DNA of 64,000 nucleotides from Stappia sp. 28M-7 (GCF_014252955.1 NZ_JACMIA010000001.1:3990258-4054257); one strand, 5' to 3'; shown: positions 52,573 through 62,454, counted from the stretch's first letter. Numbers and translations are program-made. The notes: generated by a model not told the origin, from the letters alone.

Positions 52573-54735
52573 ATGCGCCTGCTGCATGGGATCGCCCTCA
52601 TCGCATGTCTCGGCATCGCGCAAGTGCTCGGCGCTGCGCCCGGCCTTGCCGCGGAACGGCTGGCGCTGGTTATCGGCAATTCCGACTATTCGGGCAATGC
52701 CATGACGCCGCTGAAGAACCCGGTCAACGACGCCGCACTCATCGCCGACACGCTGCGCCAGGCCGGCTTTGCCGTCGAAACCGTGCTCGACGCGGATCTG
52801 CGGACCATGAAAGGGGCGGTCCGAGACTTCACGAAGCGCCTCGGGGAGGCCGGCGAGGGATCCGTCGCGGCCGTCTACTATTCCGGGCACGGCTTCCAGG
52901 CGGGAGGGCGCAACTATCTCGCACCCATCGGGGCCGACCTGCGGGACGAGGTGGATGCGGAGTTCGAGGCCCTTGCCGTGGACTGGGTTCTGTCCGCCGT
53001 GGAAGACGCACACAAGGGCGCCAACATCGTCATTCTCGACGCATGCCGGAACACCGCGCTCAGCCGGTCCGTCGGCGCCGGCGGCCTCGCCCTGCTGAAC
53101 AGCACGCCGCGCGGCAGTTTCATTTCCTTCGCCACCGCTCCCGGCAGTACCGCCGCCGACGGCACCGGCCTCAACAGCCCCTACACCTCGGCAATCGCCG
53201 CGGAACTGCTGGTGCCCGGCCGCAGTATCGAGGCCGTCTTCAAGGCGGTGCGCCTGCGGGTGGTGGAAGCGACCGGCGGCGACCAGGTGCCCTGGGATCA
53301 CTCCTCGCTGACCTCGGAAATCGTCTTCGTGCCCGACGCCTCCGCCGACGGATCGGCGGCGGTCGCGCGCGCTGCGCCCGGCTCCGACGTCCAACTCGAG
53401 CTGCAGTTGTGGAACGACGTGAAGGACAGCGGCTCGGCCGACCAGATCCGCAGCTATCTCGACCGCTTCCCGGACGGGGCCTTCGCCGCGCTGGCAAAAA
53501 CGCGTCTCGACGAGGTCGAATCCGGCAGCGGAGACGACAGGATCGGACAGCTGTTCGCCCAGCTCGCCAGCCGCTCGCTGATCGTCGACAGCCCGACCCA
53601 GCCGCACGAGTTCTACTCCAACGCCCGTCTCAAGGAGATCCGCGGCGACTATCCCGGCGCCCGGCAGGATTATCTCAAATACTTCGCCTTCGGCATGCCG
53701 CAGGTCGATCCGCACCTGCGCTTCCAGTCGGTGCTGAGGGTGCAGGAAGGACGGGCCGGCGCATTGGAAATCTACCGGTCCCTGTCGCAGGGGCGGAACG
53801 ATCCAACGACCCTGTTCGCCGAGATCCTGCTGGAGGAGCGCGAAGAGCGCGTTCGCCGCCTCAGTACGTTCCTGGATGCCTATCCCGACTTCTCGCCGGC
53901 GCTCTACGCCCTGTCACAGGACTACAGCCAGACGCGGCTCGGCCAGCAATCGGCCTCCGACAAGACGCGTGAGCGCGATCTGCTCGACCGCTTCATGGCC
54001 GCCGTCGAGGATGGCCGCTTCCTTGGCTACTATCTCGACCAGCAGATGGCCGCCGAGCAGGTCGAGGACGCCAGGACCCGCCTTGCCGCCCTGTCCTTCA
54101 TCAACCCGGCCGCGCTTGCCAACCCGGTCCGCCTCAACGCCATGCGCTCGAACCAGGGATGGATGCTGACCCTCGCCATCGCCGACCGGACGCGCGAGAT
54201 CTTCGTGAAACTGCCGGGCGGCGAAGCCCGGTCCACCGGCTTCGTCAACGGCGCGGTCGACCCATCGACCGGCGCACCCATCCCCTATCCGGCCTTCGAG
54301 CTTCCCGGCAATGCCGGCGACACGGCCATCGAGGTGAGCTATCTCAACATCCACGGCGAGATGCAGGGCCCCTTCTCCGTCAGCTTCACGCCGGGCGATG
54401 CGCTCGTCTCGGGCCAGAAGGACATCCTCGAGCGGCTGAGCACCGGATGGCTTGCCTTCCGCGACTGGGACGGCCGCAAGCTGCTCTATTTCACCCACCT
54501 GATCAGCTATCGCTGCGCGATCCAGGAAGTCCGCTACGCCCTCGACAGCGAAACGCCGGACCGCACCTTCGACACCGGTCCCTGCGATCCGGACAACCCG
54601 CATGCCGTTCCGTCTTCGGGGCCCGGCTCCACGGTCCATGTCGACATTCCCGCCGCCACCTCCTTCGTCTCGGTGGAGCTGTTCTATCGCGACGGCACCC
54701 GCTCCGGCGTGAAGCGCTTCGACGTCGGGCCATGA
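52573..54735 (+). CDS. secreted caspase-like (peptidase C14) protein
   Basis: A 720-residue protein with signal peptide (ALIACLGIAQVLGAAPGLA). Residues 28-255 form a caspase-fold p20 domain: LALVIGNSDYSGNAMTPLKN, the catalytic His106 in VYYSGHGFQAGG and Cys158 in NIVILDACRNTALS. The remainder is a long C-terminal part with helical repeat-like text (about 280-500) and beta-rich sequence, without a named domain that I recognise. It is followed by a CHASE2 cyclase gene 49 bases on. AAGGAAC precedes the ATG. A dyad-competent caspase exported to the periplasm implies a target or ligand there. Confidence 0.9.
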   Translation: MRLLHGIALIACLGIAQVLGAAPGLAAERLALVIGNSDYSGNAMTPLKNPVNDAALIADTLRQAGFAVETVLDADLRTMKGAVRDFTKRLGEAGEGSVAAVYYSGHGFQAGGRNYLAPIGADLRDEVDAEFEALAVDWVLSAVEDAHKGANIVILDACRNTALSRSVGAGGLALLNSTPRGSFISFATAPGSTAADGTGLNSPYTSAIAAELLVPGRSIEAVFKAVRLRVVEATGGDQVPWDHSSLTSEIVFVPDASADGSAAVARAAPGSDVQLELQLWNDVKDSGSADQIRSYLDRFPDGAFAALAKTRLDEVESGSGDDRIGQLFAQLASRSLIVDSPTQPHEFYSNARLKEIRGDYPGARQDYLKYFAFGMPQVDPHLRFQSVLRVQEGRAGALEIYRSLSQGRNDPTTLFAEILLEEREERVRRLSTFLDAYPDFSPALYALSQDYSQTRLGQQSASDKTRERDLLDRFMAAVEDGRFLGYYLDQQMAAEQVEDARTRLAALSFINPAALANPVRLNAMRSNQGWMLTLAIADRTREIFVKLPGGEARSTGFVNGAVDPSTGAPIPYPAFELPGNAGDTAIEVSYLNIHGEMQGPFSVSFTPGDALVSGQKDILERLSTGWLAFRDWDGRKLLYFTHLISYRCAIQEVRYALDSETPDRTFDTGPCDPDNPHAVPSSGPGSTVHVDIPAATSFVSVELFYRDGTRSGVKRFDVGP

Positions 54736-54784
54736 GCCGCGCGGCAACCCTCAGGCCCTGCGGCCCCGGCCGGGGGAGAGGCTG

Positions 54785-56749
54785 GTGACGACGCGGCCGA
54801 CACGTCGTAGCGGATGGCAGCTGGAGATCGCGGCCGTTCTGCTTGCCTCTTTGGTCGCGCTTGTGGCCGCCTCCCGGCTCGACCCGCTTGCGGGCGACAT
54901 CGCGGTTTCCTTCGCGCCCTCGCCGCCGCCCGAGACCCTGTCCGAAATCGTGGTCGCCGTCGTGACCGAGGACACGCTTGCCACCTTCCCCTACCGCTCC
55001 CCCATCGACCGCGAGTTCCTGGCCAATCTGGTGAAACGTCTGGACAAGGCCGGGGCCGCCGCCGTCGGCATCGACGTCCTGCTCGATCAGCCGAGCCTTC
55101 CGCACAAGGACAAGGCCCTGTTCTCCGCTATCGACGAGGCCTCGCTGCCGGTCGTGCTCGCCTATGCCACCTCCGCTGACGGGCTGACCGACCGGCAGGC
55201 CGCTTTTGCTGCAAAGAACGTCGCCAGCCGCGGGCACGGGCTGATCGCCCTGCCGCGCGACGAGATCGACGGCGTGGTTCGCCACCTGCCGCTGGCACGG
55301 GTCGAGGACGGCAAGACGACACGCACCTTCACGCAGGCCCTGATCGAGGCAGCCGGCGCAACGGCTGATGAGAGCACGGGAGACACGCGGTCCCGCATCC
55401 TTTACGGCAATGGCGCGCAGACACTGCAGAACGGTGCGCCCGGCCCGTTCCCGCTCTACCCTGCCCACCTCATACCGTTGCTCCCCGACGCGTGGTTCGC
55501 CGGCAAGATCGTCCTCATCGGCACGGACCTGCCGACCATCGACCGGCATCCGACACCGATGGTCGCCGGCCAGGGCAGCGCCGCCGGCACCATTCCCGGC
55601 GTGCTGATCCATGCGCACATCCTTGCCCAGCGTCTTGCCGGGCTCTCGCTCCCCGCCTCGCCGCCCTGGCTGCGGATCGCGGCGACGCTGGCGCTTGCCG
55701 GCCTTGCCGCCCTGGCGCTGTCTCTGCCCTTCCCCCCGCGCCGGCTGGTCTTGCTGCTGGCCCTCGGCCTTGTCGCCTATTTCGCCCTTGCCGCCTGGCT
55801 GGTCGCCAGCGGCACCTGGCTGCCGCCGCTCGTCGCCCCTCCCCTTGCGGCCCTTGCGACCGCCGGCGTGCTCTCCTGGCGACGATGGCAGACGGAGCGC
55901 TCGGAGCGGGCGTTCCTGCGCCTTGCCTTCTCGCGCTATGTCAGTCCCCCGGTGGTGGAGCGCATCGCCAGCGGGCGGCTGGCGCTGGAACTCGGCGGCG
56001 AGAAGCGGAAGGTCACCTATCTCTTCACCGATCTGGAGGGCTTCACCAGCCTGTCGGAGCACCTTGAGCCCTCCGCCCTGACCGACATCCTCAACCCGTA
56101 TCTCGACGAGATGTGCCGGCTGATGACCGAACACGGGGCAACGATCGACAAGATCATCGGCGATGCCGTCGTCGGCTTTTTCGGCGCGCCCGACGAAGAT
56201 CCGGAGCAGGAAGCCCATGCCGTCGCCCTTGCCCTTGCTCTCGACGATTTCGCGCAAGGCTACCGGATGAAGGTTGCCGGACGCGGCATCCATCTCGGCG
56301 CGACCCGCATCGGCCTGCATGCAGGCGAAGCCGTCATCGGCAATTTCGGCGGTAGCCGCTTCTTCGACTACACGGGCATCGGCGACACGGTGAACACGGC
56401 GGCGCGGCTGGAGGGGGCCAACCGGTTTCTCGGCACCCGCATCCTGATGAGCGAGACGGTTGCCGCCCACTGCCCACCGAGCCAATGCAGACCGGCGGCC
56501 GATCTCGTCCTCAAGGGCCGCACCACTCCCCTGCCCTGTTTCGAGCCTCTTGCAGCCCGCCAACGGGACCCGGCCTGGCAATCCGCCTATCGCTCGGCCT
56601 TTGCCGCGATGCGCGCGGGCAATGCCGACGCAGCGAGCCTTTTCGAGGCCTCGTTGCGGCTGCGACCCGACGATCCCTTGGCGCTTCTGCACCTTCGCCG
56701 CTTGCAGGCCGGCGAAACCGGGACCACATTGGTTCTCGAGGGTAAATGA
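54785..56749 (+). CDS. CHASE2-domain class III adenylate/guanylate cyclase
   Basis: A 654-residue membrane cyclase. A first transmembrane helix (about 12-30) leads to a periplasmic CHASE2 domain (about 40-290), with the characteristic VVTEDTLATFPYRSPIDREF and DVLLDQPS text; two or three helices follow (about 290-370), then the catalytic domain. Metal Asp residues are in YLFTDLEGFTSLSE and IDKIIGDAVVGFFG; the base-binding and transition-state regions are FDYTGIGDTVNTAARLEGAN. Lys in DKIIGD and Asp in DYTG favour ATP. GTG start follows GGGGAGAGG. Its stop overlaps the downstream frame by ATGA. Confidence 0.93.
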   Translation: MTTRPTRRSGWQLEIAAVLLASLVALVAASRLDPLAGDIAVSFAPSPPPETLSEIVVAVVTEDTLATFPYRSPIDREFLANLVKRLDKAGAAAVGIDVLLDQPSLPHKDKALFSAIDEASLPVVLAYATSADGLTDRQAAFAAKNVASRGHGLIALPRDEIDGVVRHLPLARVEDGKTTRTFTQALIEAAGATADESTGDTRSRILYGNGAQTLQNGAPGPFPLYPAHLIPLLPDAWFAGKIVLIGTDLPTIDRHPTPMVAGQGSAAGTIPGVLIHAHILAQRLAGLSLPASPPWLRIAATLALAGLAALALSLPFPPRRLVLLLALGLVAYFALAAWLVASGTWLPPLVAPPLAALATAGVLSWRRWQTERSERAFLRLAFSRYVSPPVVERIASGRLALELGGEKRKVTYLFTDLEGFTSLSEHLEPSALTDILNPYLDEMCRLMTEHGATIDKIIGDAVVGFFGAPDEDPEQEAHAVALALALDDFAQGYRMKVAGRGIHLGATRIGLHAGEAVIGNFGGSRFFDYTGIGDTVNTAARLEGANRFLGTRILMSETVAAHCPPSQCRPAADLVLKGRTTPLPCFEPLAARQRDPAWQSAYRSAFAAMRAGNADAASLFEASLRLRPDDPLALLHLRRLQAGETGTTLVLEGK

Positions 56750-56802
56750 GGCAGACGAGAAGATCCGCGCGCCACCGCAAAGGTTGCCGGCGCGAGGACT
56801 GG

Positions 56803-57567
56803 ATGGACACGAGACCCGGGACTGCCATGCGCCAGACCGCTCTTTGCCTCGGCTTCGGCCTGCTCGCCGGCCTCAGCCCGGCCGCAGCACAGGCCGACTA
56901 TGTCGTCATCGCCGCCAGCGGCGCGCCCGGCAACTATGCCGCCGGGACAGAGATCGCCGACGACCAGCAGATCGATCTTCCCGAAGGCGCCAAGCTGACT
57001 CTCATTGAGCGCAGCGGCCGCATGGTCGCGCTGGAAGGCCTGTATTCCGGCACCGTACCGCCGCCAGGCGGGACGGGCGGCGGCGATGCCCCCTCCACCG
57101 GCTGGAACGCGCTGAAGCGGCTCGTCGGCTCTGCCGAAGCCAGCTCCACCGTGCTTGGCGCCGCACGCGCCGGCGCCGGCGACATCCCCCCACCTCCCGG
57201 CGTTTGGGACCTCAGCACCGACAGTTCCGGCCCCAGATGCATACGCACGGGCGAATTGACGCTCTGGCGCAAGCAGGCGGACGAGACCCAGACCGTCTCG
57301 GCCAGAAGCGCTGCCGGCCGACACGACGGCATCACCTGGAAGGAAGGCGAGAACCGGCTTGCCCTTCCCGAGGGGATGGCGATGGAAGACGGCCGCATGG
57401 TCGTCTCCGTTGGCGGAGAGCTGAGGGATTTCGAGCTTTCGGTGATGCCGCAGGCGCTTGACGGGGCTCCCGCAGGACAGTTGCTCGCCTGGCTGGCGGA
57501 GCGGGACTGCCGCCGGCAGGCGCTCGCCCTGATCGCGCGCCTGCATGCCGGCGAGACCGTAGACTGA
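56803..57567 (+). CDS. small secreted protein of unknown function, linked to the caspase-cyclase pair
   Basis: A 254-residue protein with signal peptide (ALCLGFGLLAGLSPAAAQA). The start of the mature part (SGAPGNYAAGTEIADDQQID LPEGAKLTLIERSGR, split for length) recalls FecR-like or SH3-like beta modules; the rest has a Pro/Gly linker and two Cys (PRCIRTGEL, ERDCRRQ) that could pair. I recognise no enzyme motif. ATG at 56803 follows GAGGA; ATG at 56827 and 56746 are alternatives, the latter overlapping the cyclase stop. Co-transcription with the cyclase suggests a shared periplasmic pathway. Confidence 0.75.
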   Translation: MDTRPGTAMRQTALCLGFGLLAGLSPAAAQADYVVIAASGAPGNYAAGTEIADDQQIDLPEGAKLTLIERSGRMVALEGLYSGTVPPPGGTGGGDAPSTGWNALKRLVGSAEASSTVLGAARAGAGDIPPPPGVWDLSTDSSGPRCIRTGELTLWRKQADETQTVSARSAAGRHDGITWKEGENRLALPEGMAMEDGRMVVSVGGELRDFELSVMPQALDGAPAGQLLAWLAERDCRRQALALIARLHAGETVD

Positions 57568-57587
57568 ACCGACGAGCGCCGGTTCAG
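57564..57587. terminator. bidirectional hairpin at a convergent junction
   Basis: CTGAACCG and CGGTTCAG form an 8-bp stem that contains the stop codons of both the secreted-protein and MFS genes. No T-run follows, so it is probably a modest terminator. Confidence 0.45.
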
Positions 57588-58822
57588 GCCGCCGCGGTCA
57601 ACCGGCGCGGCCGTCCGCTCTTCACCAGGATCAGCACGATCACCGCGATGTTGACCATGTTCCAGCCGATGCCGTTCAGGAACGCCGCCTGGTAGGATGC
57701 CGTAAGGTCATAGATCCAGCCCGACATCCAGCCGCCCAGCGCCATGCCGACGATGGTTGCGGTGATCACCGCACCGACGCGGCGTCCGGCCTCGCGGGCC
57801 GGCAGGTATTCGCGCACCACGATGGCATAGCTGGACACGATGCCGCCCTGCGACAGGCCGAAGATCAGCGACACCATGTAGAGCGAGGCAAGCCCGTCAT
57901 AGGGGATGTAGAGGAACAGCGCGAGGCACTGCAGCACCGCCCCGATCAGCAGCGTCGGCAGCCCGCCGATCTTGTCGGCCAGCACGCCGGAAATCAGCCG
58001 GCTGGCGATGCCTCCGGCCAGCATCAGGGAAAGCATCTCCGCCCCGCGCGCCACCCCGTAGCCGAGATCGACGCAATAGGCGACGATATGCACCTGCGGC
58101 ATCGACATGGCGACACAGCAGCCGAGCCCGGCAAGGATCAGCAGGAACTGCAGGGCGCCGGGCGACAGCGGTGTCGTGCGCACCGGCGGCGGCGGCTCCA
58201 CGTGCCTCGCCCCGGCCGCCATGTGCGGCGCCGGCCGGCGCAGCAGGAAGGCCATCGGCACCAGCACGGCAAGACAGACGCAGCCTGCCAGAATATAGGC
58301 CCCACGCCAGCCGTATTCGGACATCGCCGCCTGCAGCACCAGCGGCCAGATCGCCCCGGCGAAATAGTTGCCCGACGCGGTTGCGGAGACGGCGAGGCCG
58401 CGCCGTTTGGCGAACCAGTGCGAGACGTCGGCGAGCAGCGGACCGAAGGTCGCCGCCGAACCGAAGCCGATCATCGCCCCCTGCAGAACGGTGAAAATCC
58501 AGATCGAACTGGCCTGCGAGGCCAGCAGGAAGCCTGAGCCGAGCAGCACGGAGGCCAGCGCCAGCGGCACCATGACGCCGAGGCGATCGACGAAACGGCC
58601 GATGAACAGATTGCCGAGCGCGAAGCCGATCATTGTCGCCGTGTAGGGCAGCGAGGCATCCGCCCGGTCGACGCCAAACTCGCGCTCCACCGCCGGCAAC
58701 ACCACCACCACGGACCACATGCCCGCCCCGCCGATGGTGGCGAGGAACATGGAAAGCCCCAGCCGTGCCCAGGCATAGCCGCTGTCGACACCGCCCGTGT
58801 CGTGTGTCCCGCTTCCCTGCAT
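57584..58822 (-). CDS. MFS transporter (monocarboxylate/oxalate-formate antiporter-like)
   Basis: A 412-residue protein with twelve predicted transmembrane helices. The loop 2-3 motif is GNLFIGRFVDRLGVMVPLAL, and the matching second-half motif is ASRLISGVLADKIGGLPTLL. The region HWFAKRRGLAVSATASGNYF is common in the oxalate:formate antiporter/monocarboxylate branch. The substrate is unknown. ATG at 58822 is chosen; the frame extends upstream only to a TTG. Confidence 0.88.
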   Translation of the reverse strand: MQGSGTHDTGGVDSGYAWARLGLSMFLATIGGAGMWSVVVVLPAVEREFGVDRADASLPYTATMIGFALGNLFIGRFVDRLGVMVPLALASVLLGSGFLLASQASSIWIFTVLQGAMIGFGSAATFGPLLADVSHWFAKRRGLAVSATASGNYFAGAIWPLVLQAAMSEYGWRGAYILAGCVCLAVLVPMAFLLRRPAPHMAAGARHVEPPPPVRTTPLSPGALQFLLILAGLGCCVAMSMPQVHIVAYCVDLGYGVARGAEMLSLMLAGGIASRLISGVLADKIGGLPTLLIGAVLQCLALFLYIPYDGLASLYMVSLIFGLSQGGIVSSYAIVVREYLPAREAGRRVGAVITATIVGMALGGWMSGWIYDLTASYQAAFLNGIGWNMVNIAVIVLILVKSGRPRRLTAAA

Positions 58823-58951
58823 GGCGTGAGCGTCCTCCCGGTTGCCCGCATGTCTCCCGCATGCAGGCTTTTTCAACCGGTTACTACCCTCCGCGGGGTC
58901 TTTCAATGTCAATCGGCGGCACCGCCAGAGTGACGTAGCGGCGCGAAGTCG

Positions 58952-60040
58952 TTAGCAGGCGCGGGCCTGGCGAGGTTCGGCAGCCTCGTTCTCCGCGAGC
59001 GCCGTTTCGGCGGCCTGCGCCTCGGCCGGGCGCAGGAACGGCCGGCCCCAAAGCCGCGCCAGCAGCCAATCGCCATCGCCCTCGCTGGAGCGCCGGTGGG
59101 ACATGTCCCGCTCGGGCACGATGGGTGCGTATCGGCCCTCGTCCCGCTCGGCGATCGCGAAACGGAACACGTAGGCCGGCGTAAGCCCCATCCGCAGATC
59201 CGAGACGACGAGGCGGTTCCCCAGTTCCTCGATCCGCAGATAGCCACGGCTGAACCAGTCGAGCTTGGCATAGGCGGGATTGGCCGCAAGGCACTCGGCG
59301 AACCTGCCGCCCCGGTCGTGGGTGTAGATCGTCGGAGGGCTGTCGGCGTCGAGCAGCGACAGGTAGAGATTGTGATAGCGCTCATCCTCCATGCCGATCA
59401 CCTTCCACACCACCGTGTTGAAGGGAGCAGCGATCGCGAAGACCCGCTGCGGCGCGATCCCGGCTTCCGCGAAGATGCGGCTGGCGCGGGCTTCCATATG
59501 CGCCTGCAGTCCGACCGTCAGCGCCATATAGGCCGTGCTGAGCACCAATGCGGCGGCGTTCGCCCGTGAAAAGCGCGGCGACCATTCGCCCCGGGCCAGC
59601 GCCCAGACCGCGACCGCGAGCAGCGGCAGGGTATAGAGCGGATCGATGATGAAGACGGAGCCGACGCCTACCGGATCCGGAAAGATCGGCCAGAACAGCC
59701 GCGTCCCGTAGACCGTCATCGCGTCGATCAGCGCGTGGGTGGCGAAGCAGAGATAGACCGTCAGCCAGACGAGCAGGCGTCGCTCGCGCAGCGAACGGAA
59801 CAGCCTGACCAGAACCTCGCCGAAGACCGGCGCCGCCAACGCCTGGATGAACAGCGAATGCGTCGCCCCGCGATGCAGGACGAAACTGTCGACCGGATCG
59901 GCGAAGGGCAGCAGGACATCGAGATCCGGCAACGTGCCGAGCACGCCGCCGACCAGCGCCGCCCGGCGCGGGCCGAGGGTCTTGCCGAGGAAGGCGGTCG
60001 AGACGGCGGCACCGAGCACGAACTGGGTCAGGGAATCCAT
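58952..60040 (-). CDS. membrane-bound metal-dependent hydrolase (YdjM/DUF457 family)
   Basis: A 362-residue protein. The start MDSLTQFVLGAAVSTAFLGK, GGVLGTLPDLDVLLPF and HRGATHSLFIQALAAPVFGE define the YdjM family, with the HRGxTHS motif likely binding metal. Five or so transmembrane segments occupy the first 200 residues; the C-terminal 160 residues are soluble and beta-rich. E. coli YdjM is LexA-controlled and uncharacterised biochemically. No LexA box was identified upstream here. Confidence 0.88.
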   Translation of the reverse strand: MDSLTQFVLGAAVSTAFLGKTLGPRRAALVGGVLGTLPDLDVLLPFADPVDSFVLHRGATHSLFIQALAAPVFGEVLVRLFRSLRERRLLVWLTVYLCFATHALIDAMTVYGTRLFWPIFPDPVGVGSVFIIDPLYTLPLLAVAVWALARGEWSPRFSRANAAALVLSTAYMALTVGLQAHMEARASRIFAEAGIAPQRVFAIAAPFNTVVWKVIGMEDERYHNLYLSLLDADSPPTIYTHDRGGRFAECLAANPAYAKLDWFSRGYLRIEELGNRLVVSDLRMGLTPAYVFRFAIAERDEGRYAPIVPERDMSHRRSSEGDGDWLLARLWGRPFLRPAEAQAAETALAENEAAEPRQARAC

Positions 60041-60224
60041 CGGCGGGTCTTGTCCAGGGCAGGTACGAAAGCGGCGCGGCGGAGCTTATCTCCGCCGCGC
60101 CCGCCTCGTGACATTCGGGCGTAATCGCGTTGCGCCCTCACATAGGGTCCGAGGACATCTGCCGCCAGTGCGAACGCCTTTCAAAGACCGCACGCAAGCA
60201 CCGACGAGGGCCGTACGGTGTCGT

Positions 60225-62324
60225 TCAATCGCGCTCGTTCAGCGAGGCAAAGGTCTTTCCCTCTTCCGCAAGGCGGACCAGCAGCGGCGCCGGTTCCCAG
60301 AAGAACGCGTCTTCCGCCCCGAGGCGGCGCAGTTCGGCGAGCACCGTGTCGAGACCGAGCCTGTCGGCATATTGCATCGGCCCGCCGCGCCAGCGCGGGA
60401 AGCCGTAGCCGGCCAGCATCGTCACATCGACATCGAGCGGGCGCAGCGCAATGCCTTCCTCGACGATCTTCGCCGCCTCGTTGATCATCGCCGCCATGTA
60501 GCGCGAGACGATCTCCTCGTCGGTAAAGCTGCGCGGCACGATGCCCTTGGCCTCGCGCTCGGCCGCGATGATCGCCTCGACCTCCGGATCCGGGCTGCCG
60601 CGCCGGGCGCCGGGCTCGTAGAGATAGTATCCCCGGCCGGTCTTCTGGCCGAACCAGCCGCGCTCGCAGATGCGGTCGGCGATCCCCACCGTGCGCTCGC
60701 GCGGATCGCGCGTCGCCGCCCGCCGCTTGCGCCCGGCCCAGGCGATGTCGAGGCCGGCAAGATCGCTGACGGCGAAGGGGCCCATCGGGAAGCCGAAAGC
60801 GACCAGCGCCGCGTCGATCTGGTAGGGGCTCGCCCCGTCCTCGACCATGTAGTCGGCGGCCTTGCGATAGGTGTTTAGCAGCCGGTTGCCGATGAAGCCG
60901 TCGCACACGCCGGCGCGCACAGCCACCTTGCGCAGCTTCTTGGCCAGCGCAAAGCCGGTGGCGACCACATCCGCCGCGGTCTTGTCCGCGACCACCACTT
61001 CGAGCAGGCGCATGACATGGGCGGGCGAGAAGAAGTGGAAGCCGATCACGTCCTGCGGCCGCGAGGTCGCCGCTGCGATCTCGTTGACGTCGAGATAGGA
61101 CGTGTTGGTGGCAAGGATCGCCCCTGCCTTGGCGATCCCGTCGAGCCGCCTGAACACGTCCTTCTTGACGTCCATGTCCTCGAACACCGCCTCGATCACG
61201 AGATCGGTCTCGGCGAGCGCCGAGTAGTCCGTCGCGGTGGAAAAGTCGCGCGACAGGATCTGGTCCCGCCGTGCCTCGCTCAGCTTGCCGCGCCGCACGC
61301 CGTCGTCGAGCAGCTTGGAAACGATGCCGCGGGCGCGCTCCGCGCTCGCCTCGTCGCGCTCCACCAGCGTCACGGGCAGGCCGGCATTCAGCGCAGCAAC
61401 CGCAATGCCGGACCCCATCGTGCCGCCGCCGATCACACCGATCGAAGCGACCTCGCGCGGGCTCGCCGCCTCCGCTTCCGGGATCTTGGCAACCGCCCGC
61501 TCGGCGAAGAAGGCATGGATCAGGCCGGCCCGCTGGTCGGAGGCCATCAGCTCCTTGAAGAGCTCCCGCTCGCGCGCCATTCCCTCATTGAACGGCAGGT
61601 CGTAGGCCGCCTCGATGGCATCGATGGCCACCAGCGGCGAGATCTGCCCGCGCGCCGACTTTTTCGTCTTAGCCCGCCAATCCGCGAACAGCGCCTCGTC
61701 CTTGGCTCCCGGATCGATCTCGCCCGAGCGCCGGCCGGTCGCCTCGCCATCGGCAAGACGACGAGCATGGGCAAGGCCGGCGGCCAGCGGGTCGTCCCCG
61801 TCGACGACCGCATCGACGATGCCGAGCTTCAGGGCCTCCACCGCGGCCACATGGCGCCCGCTGGTGATCAGGTCGAGTGCGGCGGCCGCGCCCGCAATTC
61901 GCGGCAGGCGCTGCGTCCCGCCCGCGCCGGGCAGAATGCCGAGCGTGACTTCCGGCAGGCCGACCTTGGCCGAGGCCAGCGCCACGCGGGCGTGGCAGCC
62001 GAGCGCCACCTCGAGCCCGCCTCCGAGCGCTGTGCCGTGCAATGCGGCCACCACCGGCTTCTCGCACGCCTCGATGGCCGCGATCACGTCCGGCAGGAAG
62101 GGCTCGGCCATCGGCTTGCCGAACTCGCGGATGTCCGCGCCGGCGATGAAGGTGCGGCCAGTGCCGTAGATCACGCCGGCGCGCGCCTGATCGTCTCCGG
62201 CGAGCCGGGCGATGGCCTTTGCAAGGCCCGCGCGCACCGCCTGCGACAGGGCATTGACCGGCGGATTGTCGACCGCGATCACGGCAATGCCGTCCTGAAC
62301 GGAATAGCGTACGGGATCGGTCAC
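60225..62324 (-). CDS. fused enoyl-CoA hydratase/3-hydroxyacyl-CoA dehydrogenase (FadB/FadJ type)
   Basis: A 699-residue beta-oxidation multienzyme. The N-terminal crotonase domain (1-190) has GTALGGGLEVALGCHARVAL and GLPEVTLGILPGAGGTQRLP, which contain the two catalytic Glu. The dehydrogenase Rossmann domain starts at IGVIGGGTMGSGIAVAAL (about 300) with GFHFFSPAHVMRLLEVV carrying the catalytic His; two C-terminal helical domains follow (GNRLLNTYRKAADYMVEDG, GYGFPRWRGGPMQYAD). GTG at 62324 is preferred because AAGGAG lies seven bases upstream. No thiolase gene is adjacent, so it may be a peroxisomal-type bifunctional enzyme for special acyl chains. Confidence 0.93.
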   Translation of the reverse strand: MTDPVRYSVQDGIAVIAVDNPPVNALSQAVRAGLAKAIARLAGDDQARAGVIYGTGRTFIAGADIREFGKPMAEPFLPDVIAAIEACEKPVVAALHGTALGGGLEVALGCHARVALASAKVGLPEVTLGILPGAGGTQRLPRIAGAAAALDLITSGRHVAAVEALKLGIVDAVVDGDDPLAAGLAHARRLADGEATGRRSGEIDPGAKDEALFADWRAKTKKSARGQISPLVAIDAIEAAYDLPFNEGMARERELFKELMASDQRAGLIHAFFAERAVAKIPEAEAASPREVASIGVIGGGTMGSGIAVAALNAGLPVTLVERDEASAERARGIVSKLLDDGVRRGKLSEARRDQILSRDFSTATDYSALAETDLVIEAVFEDMDVKKDVFRRLDGIAKAGAILATNTSYLDVNEIAAATSRPQDVIGFHFFSPAHVMRLLEVVVADKTAADVVATGFALAKKLRKVAVRAGVCDGFIGNRLLNTYRKAADYMVEDGASPYQIDAALVAFGFPMGPFAVSDLAGLDIAWAGRKRRAATRDPRERTVGIADRICERGWFGQKTGRGYYLYEPGARRGSPDPEVEAIIAAEREAKGIVPRSFTDEEIVSRYMAAMINEAAKIVEEGIALRPLDVDVTMLAGYGFPRWRGGPMQYADRLGLDTVLAELRRLGAEDAFFWEPAPLLVRLAEEGKTFASLNERD

Positions 62325-62454
62325 AGGGCAACTCCTTGGCATGTGGCGAGGGTCCGGCGTCCCTTTTCAGCCGGCGCATTTGGGCCGCAGTTTAGGGAGC
62401 GGCCCAACTGTTTCAATCCTAAAATATCTCCGCGCGAACGGCTCCGCCCGCGCC

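Noticed and set aside
54503-56692. 729-residue frame antisense to the cyclase gene
   Set aside because: Low-complexity Gly/Arg/Gln-rich translation without motifs, opposite a cyclase with intact catalytic residues.
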